Positions 6,674 through 14,152 of a stretch of 14,178 nt of DNA are shown here, piece by piece. Within the stretch, counting starts at the first letter, position 1; the number at the start of each line of letters is the position of its first letter. This DNA comes from Planctomycetaceae bacterium UBA4732 (lineage in GTDB: Bacteria; Planctomycetota; Planctomycetia; Gemmatales; Gemmataceae): the NCBI GenBank assembly GCA_002404095.1, contig DHJA01000195.1:7696-21873 (forward strand). The letters run 5' to 3'. Below the pieces are notes generated by a model. That model worked only from the letters and a program-made list of their open reading frames with translations. It did no database searches and was not told where the DNA came from. The position numbers were made by a program, and so were the translations under genes.

Positions 6674-7039
6674 TCAAGAATTTCCCAGCGAGTCCAGGTT
6701 TTGAAGGGCTTCTCGCGTAGCGCATCCGTCCTCCGCGCGGAGCCGCTCAATACGCTGTTGTAGATCTGCAAGAACCATCGGATCGGTGGTCAGGGTTTTG
6801 AAGTGTTCAAAGATCTCATAGAGTTTACGACCTTGGCCTGTTTCCTCCGCGGCGCGTCGCTCAATTTCCGCCCAATCGATGTCGGAACCTTTTTCGTCAT
6901 AGAGCCGTTTGCCCCGTTCGAGATTCGTCGGCACGAACAGCCCGACGATCTCTCCGTTCGGTTCCAGCACTTCCACAGGCTCCATGAAATTACGCAAGTC
7001 ACTTAACAGGGAACGGTCATCTGCAGTTACTTGGATCAT
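6674..7039 (-). CDS. Conserved hypothetical 121-aa protein, possibly antitoxin-like
   Basis: I do not recognise a named family. Starting at ATG 7039 (GGAAGGA upstream) the product begins MIQVTADDRSLLSDL, then has a beta-rich segment EPVEVLEPNGEIVGLFVP (about 20-37) and a long charged helical part containing DWAEIERR. It is soluble, with no signal peptide or membrane segment. The short 'asp-leu-...-EVxxxxGxxxGxxxP' fold followed by a helix recalls type II antitoxin or DNA-binding adaptor proteins, and I recall similar hypothetical proteins in planctomycetes. No toxin is adjacent. An earlier in-frame ATG at 7075 would overlap the aminotransferase stop and is less likely. Confidence 0.7.
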   Translation of the reverse strand: MIQVTADDRSLLSDLRNFMEPVEVLEPNGEIVGLFVPTNLERGKRLYDEKGSDIDWAEIERRAAEETGQGRKLYEIFEHFKTLTTDPMVLADLQQRIERLRAEDGCATREALQNLDSLGNS

Positions 7040-7071
7040 AGCGTCCTTCCTTTCGTTGGCACCCTTTTCCA

Positions 7072-8235
7072 TCATATAGCAATGGAACGCGATGCCGCTA
7101 CGCCGCGCGCTATCGCCTGTTGCGCCGCTGCCACGCCAGTTCCCACATCAACCGGCCAACCCATCTCCAGCAACACCAGTTCCAGCGCGGCGATCGCGCC
7201 TAGCACCTCAAAATAGTCAATATATCCCATGTGGCCCAAGCGCACGATCTTACCCTTGAGCGTATCCTGTCCGCCCGCCAGCTTAAAGCCGTACTGCTTC
7301 TCCAGCTTCTTGAGTAGAGCCTCGCCGTCCACCCCCTCCGGCACTTTGAACACCGTCAAACCGTCCACCGGCTGGACTGCGAATAGCTCCAGGCCCAACG
7401 CCGACACGCCCGCCCGCGCCGCCGCCGCGACGCGCGCGTGTCGCGCCCAGACGTTTTCGATACCTTCCGCGCGCAGCCGTTTCAGGCTCAGCCTCAACGC
7501 CCGGATCAGCGTGATGGCCGGTGTGAACGGCGTGTCGCCGGTCTTGAGGTTGTCGCGGTATTTCTTGAGGTCGAAATAAAAGACTCGCGGCGACGGGTTT
7601 TGCTCGATCCGCTGCCACGCCTTGTCGCTGACCGAAACGAACGCCAGGCCCGGCGGCAACATCAGCGCCTTTTGCGACCCGGTTACGTTGACATCGACGC
7701 GCCAAGCGTCTGTGCGACATTCCGTCACGCCAAGGCCGCTGATGGAATCCACGAGGAACACGGCCGGCGTCGCGGCGACTTGCTGGCCGAACGCTTCAAT
7801 GTCGTTGCGTACTCCGGTCGCCGTCTCGCTCAGCGTGGCGGCGACGGCCACGGCGTCGGGATGCTTCGCCAGCGCATCCGCCAGTTGCTCCGGCCGCACG
7901 GCTTGGCCGTATGGCGCTGTCACGACGATGGCTTCGAGGCCGAAGGCTTTGCATAGGTGCTTCCACCTTTCGCCCCAGCGTCCGGCGATGAGGCAAATGA
8001 CCTTGGCCCCCGGCGGCGCACAGTTGGCGATGGCCGCCTCCATGCCGCCCGTGCCGGAACAGGTCAGCGTCAAGACGGGGTTTTTCGTGCAGAAAACGTA
8101 CTGAAGGTCGTCTTGCACTTCCAATAAAAGCTGGCGAGCCTGGGCGCTGCGGTGATAGAAAACCGGCTTCGCCAACTCCAGGAGCGTTTCCTCGGGGACC
8201 GGCGTCGGCCCGGGCGTCAACATGCGTTGCTTCAT
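7072..8235 (-). CDS. Class V PLP aminotransferase (serine/alanine-glyoxylate type)
   Basis: This 387-aa fold-type I enzyme starts MKQRMLTPGPTPVPEE, the normal start of the family. It has a cofactor-phosphate loop SGTGGMEAAI (about 61-70), D163 in FLVDSISGLG, the PLP lysine K189 in TGSQKALMLPPG, and a substrate-carboxylate arginine in GKIVRLGHMG near the C-terminus. Relatives are serine-pyruvate, alanine-glyoxylate and archaeal-type aminotransferases. In some bacteria (I recall Thermotoga) such a gene sits next to serA and is thought to make phosphoserine. With serA two genes downstream, that role is a reasonable inference. A longer frame from GTG 8319 reads through the 9-nt repeat and overlaps the helicase stop, so I reject it as the start. 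Confidence 0.88.
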   Translation of the reverse strand: MKQRMLTPGPTPVPEETLLELAKPVFYHRSAQARQLLLEVQDDLQYVFCTKNPVLTLTCSGTGGMEAAIANCAPPGAKVICLIAGRWGERWKHLCKAFGLEAIVVTAPYGQAVRPEQLADALAKHPDAVAVAATLSETATGVRNDIEAFGQQVAATPAVFLVDSISGLGVTECRTDAWRVDVNVTGSQKALMLPPGLAFVSVSDKAWQRIEQNPSPRVFYFDLKKYRDNLKTGDTPFTPAITLIRALRLSLKRLRAEGIENVWARHARVAAAARAGVSALGLELFAVQPVDGLTVFKVPEGVDGEALLKKLEKQYGFKLAGGQDTLKGKIVRLGHMGYIDYFEVLGAIAALELVLLEMGWPVDVGTGVAAAQQAIARGVAASRSIAI

Positions 8236-8239
8236 TCCA

Positions 8240-8293
8240 GTAAGTCTCATAGGTTCTATAGGTTCTATAAGACTTATAGGACCCATAGGAGTT
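8240..8293. repeat. 9-nt-period repeat with internal palindrome, copy B (intergenic)
   Basis: After one degenerate unit (8240-8248) come five 9-nt units: ATAGGTTCT twice, ATAAGACTT, ATAGGACCC, ATAGGAGTT. GGTTCTATAAG (8261-8271) and CTTATAGGACC (8273-8283) form inverted arms with one mismatch. The repeat sits in the 80-nt gap between the helicase stop and the aminotransferase start, so it would be in the leader RNA of the aminotransferase. It shares unit sequence and period with copy A inside the trypsin-TPR gene. Confidence 0.8.
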
Positions 8294-8315
8294 TGGGTCG
8301 AGAATCGCCGACGCG

Positions 8316-10157
8316 TCACGCAGCCAAGCGCCGCGGCCGCGCCTGGAGGTTAAACAAGCCGAATACGTCATCCTCCGTCAGCCCCAGCGTAATCGGCGGC
8401 CCGTTCTGGGCGATCAACTCGTTGAACAACTCGCGTTTCTTCTCCAATATCTCCGCGATTCGGCCTTCGATGGTGTTCGGCGTCACGAACCGTGTGATGA
8501 ACACCGGCTCCTTTTGACCAATCCGATGGGCGCGATTGATGGCCTGGTCTTCCACGGCCGGGTTCCACCAACGGTCGAACAGAAAGACATAGTTGGTGAA
8601 CTGGAGGTTCAGGCCGACGCTGCCCGTGCCGTAACTCATCAACAGGACGTGCTTCTTGGGATCGCGTTTGAACAGGTCCAAAATCGGCTGACGGTCCTTG
8701 TGCGGCACCTTGCCGTGATAGAGCAGCGGGCTGTATTCGCTCAGCGCTTCCGCGATCTTCTCCAGCGGCTCGACCCACTGCGAGAAGATGATGGCCTTGC
8801 GGCCGCTGGCGGCCACCTCCGCCAAATCCGCCTGCATTTGCTCCAATTTGGCGCTCTTGCCCGTGCGCGGGTCGAAATTGCAGATCTGCTTCAGGCGCAT
8901 TACTAACTCAAAAACGTGCTGCACCGTAATCATCGCCCCCAGATCGTTGAGGTGGACGATGCCTTCTTTCTCGGCCAGTTCATAGGCTTCGCGTTGCTGG
9001 GGCGTCAGGTCCGGGAAGGCGTCGCGGTAGATGCGCGGCGGCATGTCCGGCGCCGCTTCCTCTTTCGTCCGCCGCAAAATGGAGTCGCGCGTCAACTCAG
9101 GCAGCATCTTCATCGGCGTGTCCGGCGGGATGCGGCCCGGCTCCACAAATGCAAAGATATTGATGAGGTCTTCGATCCGGTTTTCGACGGGCGTTCCGGT
9201 CATGGCCCAGCTGCGGTCCCGGTGTAGGCCGCGCGCCGCCTGGGCCGTCTTGGAGTCGCGGCTTTTGATGCGCTGGGCTTCGTCCAAGACCACGACATCG
9301 AAATGCACGGACTCATCGCCGGCTTCCGCGGCGTCGCGCGTCAGCAATTCGTAGTTGACTAGCTTGAGCGGGCAGTTGGAAACGCGCCAGGATGCGCGGC
9401 GGGTTTCCGTGTCGCCGCCGATCACCTCGAACGGCATGTCTTCGCCCCAGGTGCGCAGCTCGCGCGTCCAGTTGACGACCAATGGCTTGGGACAAACCAC
9501 AAGCGCGGTGCGAATGAGGCCGGCGTGGAACAGCAGTCGCAGCGCGAGGATGACCTGTAAGGTTTTGCCAAGCCCCATTTCATCGGCCAACAAGGCGGAA
9601 TGTCGAGGCATGAGAAAAGCGATGCCGTGAAGCTGATACGGGTAGGGATCGAATGGCAGCCGCACCTGTTTACCGGCGAATAGGTCTTCCAATGGCGGCT
9701 GCAACAGGTAGAGTAGGCGGTCCTTGAACAACAGCGTCTGGCTCGACGGTTTGACGCTCGTTCGGCGTAATCGGGGCGGCGCCTCCAGCTCCGCCGGCTC
9801 CGGCTCCGGCGTTTCGCGTTTCGCCTCAGCGTCAACGTCGGTCGTAAGCTGATCAGGGGGCGTCGGAAAGCGCCAGCCTTGCGTCGAAACGTCCATCGCC
9901 AGCTTGCCCAACGATCGCACCCACGGCGCGCTCGTCAACAGCGGGGCCGAACGGGCGGTGGTCTGCATAGGCCGGTCGAAACGCGGAGGCGAACGTACTT
10001 CGAGGGAAAAGTTAATTCCGACCGCCTCAGTCGAAGGGTGGCGCAATAAATCGACGACATCCGCGCTAAAGTCGGCAAAGTCGCTCACAAGTCGCATCTC
10101 CCGGTGTAGGCAACGTCCCATTACCATTCGGGCGAAGCACGGGCGCGACTTGAACAA
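8316..10157 (-). CDS. SNF2-family DNA-dependent ATPase/helicase
   Basis: The protein is up to 613 aa. A poorly conserved N-terminal region (1-165) includes an acidic-proline stretch. The SNF2 core follows: Walker A DEMGLGKT (192-199), DEAQ box (292-295), TGTPVEN motif III (320-326), and a C-terminal helicase lobe with FSQW (458-461), GTGSVGLNLQ (510-519) and RWWNPAVEDQAINRAHRIGQ (529-548). Such enzymes move along double-stranded DNA and remodel protein-DNA complexes, aiding transcription or repair; its bacterial relatives include RapA/HepA. No nuclease or SWIM zinc domain was seen. The start is uncertain: TTG 10157 has no clear ribosome site, and ATGs at residues 11, 13 and 21 are alternatives. 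It follows the response regulator by 15 nt. Confidence 0.92.
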   Translation of the reverse strand: MFKSRPCFARMVMGRCLHREMRLVSDFADFSADVVDLLRHPSTEAVGINFSLEVRSPPRFDRPMQTTARSAPLLTSAPWVRSLGKLAMDVSTQGWRFPTPPDQLTTDVDAEAKRETPEPEPAELEAPPRLRRTSVKPSSQTLLFKDRLLYLLQPPLEDLFAGKQVRLPFDPYPYQLHGIAFLMPRHSALLADEMGLGKTLQVILALRLLFHAGLIRTALVVCPKPLVVNWTRELRTWGEDMPFEVIGGDTETRRASWRVSNCPLKLVNYELLTRDAAEAGDESVHFDVVVLDEAQRIKSRDSKTAQAARGLHRDRSWAMTGTPVENRIEDLINIFAFVEPGRIPPDTPMKMLPELTRDSILRRTKEEAAPDMPPRIYRDAFPDLTPQQREAYELAEKEGIVHLNDLGAMITVQHVFELVMRLKQICNFDPRTGKSAKLEQMQADLAEVAASGRKAIIFSQWVEPLEKIAEALSEYSPLLYHGKVPHKDRQPILDLFKRDPKKHVLLMSYGTGSVGLNLQFTNYVFLFDRWWNPAVEDQAINRAHRIGQKEPVFITRFVTPNTIEGRIAEILEKKRELFNELIAQNGPPITLGLTEDDVFGLFNLQARPRRLAA

Positions 10158-10172
10158 CGGGTCGTGCGGCTG

Positions 10173-10577
10173 TTAATTCACGGCGACGCACGCCGCATTA
10201 AGCCAATACAACATGTCTTGAAAGGCGACTGGCTTAACCAGCCAGGCGTCAAATTGGCCCGTTCGAGATCGTTGGCTGCCATAGCGTTCGTCATAAGCGG
10301 TACAAGCGATTAGGAAGATTTGCCGTCCTAGCGACGCCCTAATTTGTTCGGCTACTTCCATCCCGTCCAAGAGAGGCAAGCCAATATCGACGAAGGCGAT
10401 GTTCGGACGACTGGCAAGGGCCTTGCGGACGCCTTCGACCCCATCCGCCGCTGTTTCGACTTGGCAACCGATAAGAGAAAGCAATAGGCGGAAAGATTCG
10501 CGCACATCCGCTCGATCCTCAATGATGAGGACATTACAGGTTGGAAAACAAGCAAGTTTCACGGCGGTCTGAACCAT
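10173..10577 (-). CDS. Single-domain response regulator (receiver only)
   Basis: The 134-aa protein consists of a CheY-like receiver. E20 and D21 form the acidic pocket, D64 (AFVDIGLPLLDG) is the phosphate acceptor, T93 the switch residue, and K115 with P116 the conserved Lys-Pro pair. There is no DNA-binding or enzyme output domain, so it probably works through protein contact or as a phosphate relay. No histidine kinase lies in the window; its gene would be elsewhere. The ATG at 10577 has an AGGTG-like site. It is likely co-transcribed with the helicase gene 15 nt downstream. Phosphorylation-dependent control of that helicase is possible but unproven. Confidence 0.9.
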   Translation of the reverse strand: MVQTAVKLACFPTCNVLIIEDRADVRESFRLLLSLIGCQVETAADGVEGVRKALASRPNIAFVDIGLPLLDGMEVAEQIRASLGRQIFLIACTAYDERYGSQRSRTGQFDAWLVKPVAFQDMLYWLNAACVAVN

Positions 10578-10715
10578 GACATCACCTGGGTGGACGCAGC
10601 GGAAAATGCAGTTCGACTTAGGAAGAGTCGAGGAAACCGGCCGGCTTGTCCAACTTCATAGACATGCAAATGACGCGCCGTGGAAGATGGCCGCCACCGA
10701 GAATAGGATTGAATC

Positions 10716-12581
10716 CTAGTCGTGTAGCATAAACGGCACACTCGTGACCACGATGCCAGGCTGGTACAGCAGCGCCACCTTGAGACGGAATATCCAGCTA
10801 TTGTGCAGCGCCTCCCCCCACCAAGTGGCTGGTACATACTCCGCCAGCAGAACCGTCACCACCCCTTCCTTTTGCTCGGCTTTAATCCGTTTGATGTAGG
10901 CCAACAGCAACGAGACATAGGCGCGATACGGCGACGGCGCCACTTCCAACGTTGTTCCCGTGGCGAGGGCGGCCCAATCTTTTTGAACCTGATCCGTTTG
11001 GTCCGGATCGACTTCAATGTAAATCGCACGCACCTCCCCGGACAGGCAGCGGGCGTAGGCGAGGGCTTGGCGCATGCCCCGGTGTACGCGCGGCACCGGG
11101 ATGATGATGGTGTTGCGAGGACACGGCCCCACAGGCTGAATGGCCCTCCGCGTCAATTGCTCTTCGACGCGGCGGTAATGTCGGCCGATGGTGTAAAACA
11201 ACAGCACCAAGACCGGCAACACGACCACGACGACCCAGGCGCCGTGGACAAACTTGGTGAGTACGAACACGCACAGCACGACTGCCGTCACCGTCGCACC
11301 CAAGGCGTTAATGGCCAGCGACCACGGGTGAGCGGTGCGTCCCAGCTTCCACCAATGGCGCACCATGCCGGCCTGCGACAGCGTGAACGACAGGAAAACC
11401 CCGATTGCGTACAGCGGGATCAACCGCGATACGTCGCCTTCAAAAGCCCAGACGAGGACCGACGCCATTACCGCGAGGACGATGATGCCGTTGTTGTAGA
11501 CGAGCCGGTCGCCCAGGTAAGCAAACTGCCGCGGCAAAAAGCCGTCCTTCGCCATGAGGCTGCCCAGGCGTGGGAAGTCGGCGTAGGAAGTGTTGGCCGC
11601 CAGAATAAGGATCGCCGCCGTCGCCGCCTGCACCAGATAGTAAGCCCAAGTCATCGATCCGGGGAAAATCGTGCGCGCGAATTGGGAAATAGCCGTCTCT
11701 TCCTGGCGCGGTTGTACATTATAGAGATAAGCCAGAGTGCTTGTGCCCAGGAACAGAACCGTCAACAGGCCGGCCATGCACAGGAGCGTTATGGCGGCGT
11801 TGCGCGATTCCGCCTTGCGGAAAGCCGGTACGCCGTTGGAGATGGCCTCCACTCCGGTCATGGCGGTGCAGCCGCCGGAGAACGCGGCCAACAGCAGGAA
11901 CCATAGGCTGGATCGCGGCGAATAGCCCTCGGCGAGCTTGGGCGTTCCCTCGCCCGGCGCTGCCGTGGCGCCGAATAAATAGTAGCGAGCAAGTCCCCAA
12001 ACGATCATGGCCAGGAAACTAACGAGGAATATGTAGACCGGCACGGCGAACACCGCTCCGGCCTCGCGCAGCCCGCGCAGATTGACCACGGTAATAAAAA
12101 CGATGGCGGCCAGGCAAAGGGTGACGGGGTAGTGGGCCAACCAGGCCAGCGACGTGCCTTGCAAGGCGGAGGTGACGGCCGCTATTCCGGAAGCCACCGA
12201 AACGGCCACCGTGAGCGTATAGTCCACCAGCAGCGCCGCGCCGGCCGTCAATGCGGGGGTCGTGCCGAGGTTTTCCTTGGCGACGATATAGGCGCCGCCG
12301 CCAGAGGGATAGGCGTAGATGGTCTGCCGATAGCTCAGGGCCACCACCCAAAGCAGGCCGACGATGGCCAGCGAGATCGGCAGCAGGTAATGGAATGAGC
12401 CGGCCGATGCGGTCGCGGCGACGGCGAGGACAAGCAAGATTTCTTCCGTGGCATAGGCGACCGACGATAGCGCGTCGGACGACAATACCGCCAAAGCGAC
12501 GACCTTGCTGAGCCGTTCTTGGGCCGCCTGCGTGGTGGCCAACGGCTGTCCGATCAACCATCGCCTCAACGCCAGGAACAA
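10716..12581 (-). CDS. kimA: KimA-like potassium importer (APC superfamily)
   Basis: This 621-aa membrane protein has about twelve membrane segments (about 25-450) and a soluble C-terminal domain (about 460-621). KVVALAVLSSDALSSVAYAT near the N-terminus and YAYPSGGGAYIVAKENLG (about 88-105) match the YdaO/KimA group of high-affinity proton-coupled potassium transporters; B. subtilis KimA is about 607 aa. The C-terminal domain looks like a universal-stress fold, which in KimA contacts cyclic di-AMP. The start is TTG 12581, with GGAGG 8 nt upstream. I saw no ydaO-type riboswitch in the divergent gap to the ferredoxin gene. A generic amino-acid permease is the alternative reading. Confidence 0.82.
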   Translation of the reverse strand: MFLALRRWLIGQPLATTQAAQERLSKVVALAVLSSDALSSVAYATEEILLVLAVAATASAGSFHYLLPISLAIVGLLWVVALSYRQTIYAYPSGGGAYIVAKENLGTTPALTAGAALLVDYTLTVAVSVASGIAAVTSALQGTSLAWLAHYPVTLCLAAIVFITVVNLRGLREAGAVFAVPVYIFLVSFLAMIVWGLARYYLFGATAAPGEGTPKLAEGYSPRSSLWFLLLAAFSGGCTAMTGVEAISNGVPAFRKAESRNAAITLLCMAGLLTVLFLGTSTLAYLYNVQPRQEETAISQFARTIFPGSMTWAYYLVQAATAAILILAANTSYADFPRLGSLMAKDGFLPRQFAYLGDRLVYNNGIIVLAVMASVLVWAFEGDVSRLIPLYAIGVFLSFTLSQAGMVRHWWKLGRTAHPWSLAINALGATVTAVVLCVFVLTKFVHGAWVVVVVLPVLVLLFYTIGRHYRRVEEQLTRRAIQPVGPCPRNTIIIPVPRVHRGMRQALAYARCLSGEVRAIYIEVDPDQTDQVQKDWAALATGTTLEVAPSPYRAYVSLLLAYIKRIKAEQKEGVVTVLLAEYVPATWWGEALHNSWIFRLKVALLYQPGIVVTSVPFMLHD

Positions 12582-12758
12582 ACGCTTGGCCTCCGGTAGG
12601 GAAACCTGCTGGACAGTGGCCGCTTCAGTTGCTATGGATACGGAAGCAGCAAGCGTTTCCGATGGGGGCGTAAACCCTCTCGAACTTTTCCACGCCTGTC
12701 GAAGTCGGCGTTGGCCCTTCGACCGGGTGGCTTTTTATCGAAGAAAGGATCGCGTGTC
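12582..12758. promoter_or_regulatory. Divergent intergenic region, KimA-like / ferredoxin
   Basis: These 177 nt separate divergent genes and should hold both promoters, though no clear -35/-10 pair was recognised. GTCGAAG (12698-12704) and CTTCGAC (12717-12723) form a 7-bp inverted repeat that is followed by GGCTTTTTA. This could be an operator, a weak terminator or an attenuator in the ferredoxin leader. Confidence 0.4.
12590..12594 (-). promoter_or_regulatory. Ribosome site supporting TTG start of the KimA-like gene
   Basis: GGAGG on the minus strand lies 8 nt before TTG 12581. No in-frame ATG occurs near the family's conserved N-terminus, so this site decides in favour of the TTG start. 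Confidence 0.5.
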
Positions 12759-13070
12759 ATGACCCACACCGTCTGCGAGCCGTGCTACGACTGCAAGTAC
12801 ACCGATTGCGTGGCGGTCTGCCCCGTCGAATGTTTCTACTACGACGAAAAGATGTTGTACATCGACCCGGCCGACTGCATCGACTGCGAGGCGTGCATAC
12901 CTGAATGTCCGGTCGAAGCCATCTTCGCTGAAGCCAACGTGCCGGCCCAGTGGGCCAGCTTCACGCCGATGAACGCCGAGCGCTCGACCGCCATCAAAGC
13001 CGCCGGCGACGGCCACATCACCGAGAAGGGCGATGCGCAGGAAGGCGCGGAGTGCAAGAAGAAGGCGTAA
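12759..13070 (+). CDS. 7Fe-type ferredoxin (3Fe-4S plus 4Fe-4S)
   Basis: The 103-aa protein starts at ATG 12759, after AAAGGA. The Cys pattern follows the FdxA family: C9, C17 and C50 would bind the 3Fe-4S cluster, and C21, C40, C43 and C46 the 4Fe-4S cluster ([11 protein letters not shown], then [12 protein letters not shown]). Extra Cys at 6, 12 and 25 and a Lys/Glu-rich tail ending CKKKA are additional. It is a small soluble one-electron carrier. The partner is not known; a hydrogenase, whose genes are broken here, or a reductase are possible. A longer frame from 12711 lacks a suitable start. The 3' end is followed 19 nt later by the 63-bp hairpin. Confidence 0.93.
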   Translation: MTHTVCEPCYDCKYTDCVAVCPVECFYYDEKMLYIDPADCIDCEACIPECPVEAIFAEANVPAQWASFTPMNAERSTAIKAAGDGHITEKGDAQEGAECKKKA

Positions 13071-13089
13071 AAGGCACTAACATTTTGCG

Positions 13090-13152
13090 TACAAGCCCTG
13101 AGCGCAAGCGACGGGTTTCGTCAAAACCCGTCGCTTGCGCTCAGGGCTTGTA
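13090..13152. repeat. 63-bp hairpin element, copy 2 (perfect 29-bp arms)
   Basis: Arms 13090-13118 and 13124-13152 are perfect reverse complements around a 5-nt loop. Compared with copy 1 at 1689-1751, position 9 of each arm changed together (T paired with A here), preserving pairing. It lies 19 nt after the ferredoxin stop and ends 22 nt before the hemH start codon. It has no T-tract. It may end ferredoxin mRNA or stabilise its 3' end. Confidence 0.88.
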
Positions 13153-13174
13153 GTTCCTTCTGTTAGCGTCTGTA

Positions 13175-14152
13175 ATGATGAAACCACCTGGCGTCTTGCT
13201 GGTTCAACTTGGCACTCCTGACGCCCCTACGGCAGCGGCTCTTCGTCCGTACTTGCGCCAGTTCCTCAGCGACCCGCGCGTTATCGACTTGCCGTATCTG
13301 AAATGGCAGTTTATCCTCAATACCTTCATTCTGCCGTTCCGCCCCGCCCGCTCCGCCGCCAAATACCGAAACATTTGGGACGCGCAAACCGGGTCGCCGC
13401 TGCTCCACTACACCCGCCGGCAAACGGAGGAGCTGCAACGCCTCCTGCCCGACGCGACCGTGGCGTTCGGAATGCAGGTCGGCAACCCGTCGCTGGCGTC
13501 GGTCGTCCACGCCATGATCGAGAAAGGCGTCGAACGGCTGATCGTGCTGCCGATGTATCCGCAGTATTCGGCGACGACCACGGCTTCCGCCACCGACGTG
13601 CTGTTCCAGGCGCTGATGAAGGAAAACCGTGTGCCGGCGTTGCGCATCGTACCGCCTTATTACGATCATCCGGCTTACCTCGACGCCATGACCACGATCA
13701 TCCGCGAAGAGCTGGCGCGGCTGCCGTGGACGCCGGATCATTACTTGCTCAGCTTTCACGGCATCCCGATCCGCTATGCCCAACAGGGCGACCCCTACGC
13801 CACGCACGTCAAGCGCACCACGGCCGAGTTGGTGAAGCGACTTGCATGGCCGCACGGTAAATGGACGCAGACATTCCAATCGCTGTTCGGCCGTGAGGAA
13901 TGGCTAAAGCCGTACACCGAGAACAAGCTCAAGCAACTGGCGAAAGAGGGCGCGCGGCGGGTGTTCGTGGCGTTGCCGGGCTTCACGGCGGATTGCCTGG
14001 AGACGATCGACGAAATCGGCCGCGAGGCGACCGAAACGTTTCATCATGCCGGCGGCGAGGTGCTTCATCGCTGTCCGTGTCTGAACGATCATCCCGTCTG
14101 GATCGAAGCGCTGCGGCGCATCGTTACGGAAGAGGGGCAGGGCTGGATATAG
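13175..14152 (+). CDS. hemH: Ferrochelatase (protohaem or coprohaem ferro-lyase)
   Basis: The 325-aa protein inserts ferrous iron into a porphyrin, at or near the last step of haem synthesis. Family signatures are VLLVQLGTPDAP at the N-terminus, LPMYPQYSATTTAS (125-138), the catalytic His195 in LLSFHGIP, and Glu276 in PGFTADCLETIDE, which matches the conserved metal-site glutamate. Length fits bacterial enzymes. The C-terminus lacks the membrane-anchoring extension of mitochondrial forms. Two ATGs at 13175 and 13178 are both possible, with only a weak ribosome site. Its start lies 22 nt beyond the perfect hairpin, so either transcription reads through from the ferredoxin gene or the promoter overlaps the hairpin. 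Confidence 0.93.
   Translation: MMKPPGVLLVQLGTPDAPTAAALRPYLRQFLSDPRVIDLPYLKWQFILNTFILPFRPARSAAKYRNIWDAQTGSPLLHYTRRQTEELQRLLPDATVAFGMQVGNPSLASVVHAMIEKGVERLIVLPMYPQYSATTTASATDVLFQALMKENRVPALRIVPPYYDHPAYLDAMTTIIREELARLPWTPDHYLLSFHGIPIRYAQQGDPYATHVKRTTAELVKRLAWPHGKWTQTFQSLFGREEWLKPYTENKLKQLAKEGARRVFVALPGFTADCLETIDEIGREATETFHHAGGEVLHRCPCLNDHPVWIEALRRIVTEEGQGWI

Noticed and set aside
8236..8319. N-terminal extension of the aminotransferase from GTG 8319
   Set aside because: It reads through the 9-nt repeat, overlaps the helicase stop and goes past the family's normal MKxRxLTPGPTP start.
10704..10718. TAGGATT/AATCCTA palindrome at the KimA-like stop codon
   Set aside because: Only a 1-nt loop and 7-bp arms with no T-run, so neither a credible terminator nor a clear operator.
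10803..11906. 367-codon plus-strand frame opposite the KimA-like gene
   Set aside because: Rich in Arg, His and Gln without motifs; it is the complement of transmembrane codons.
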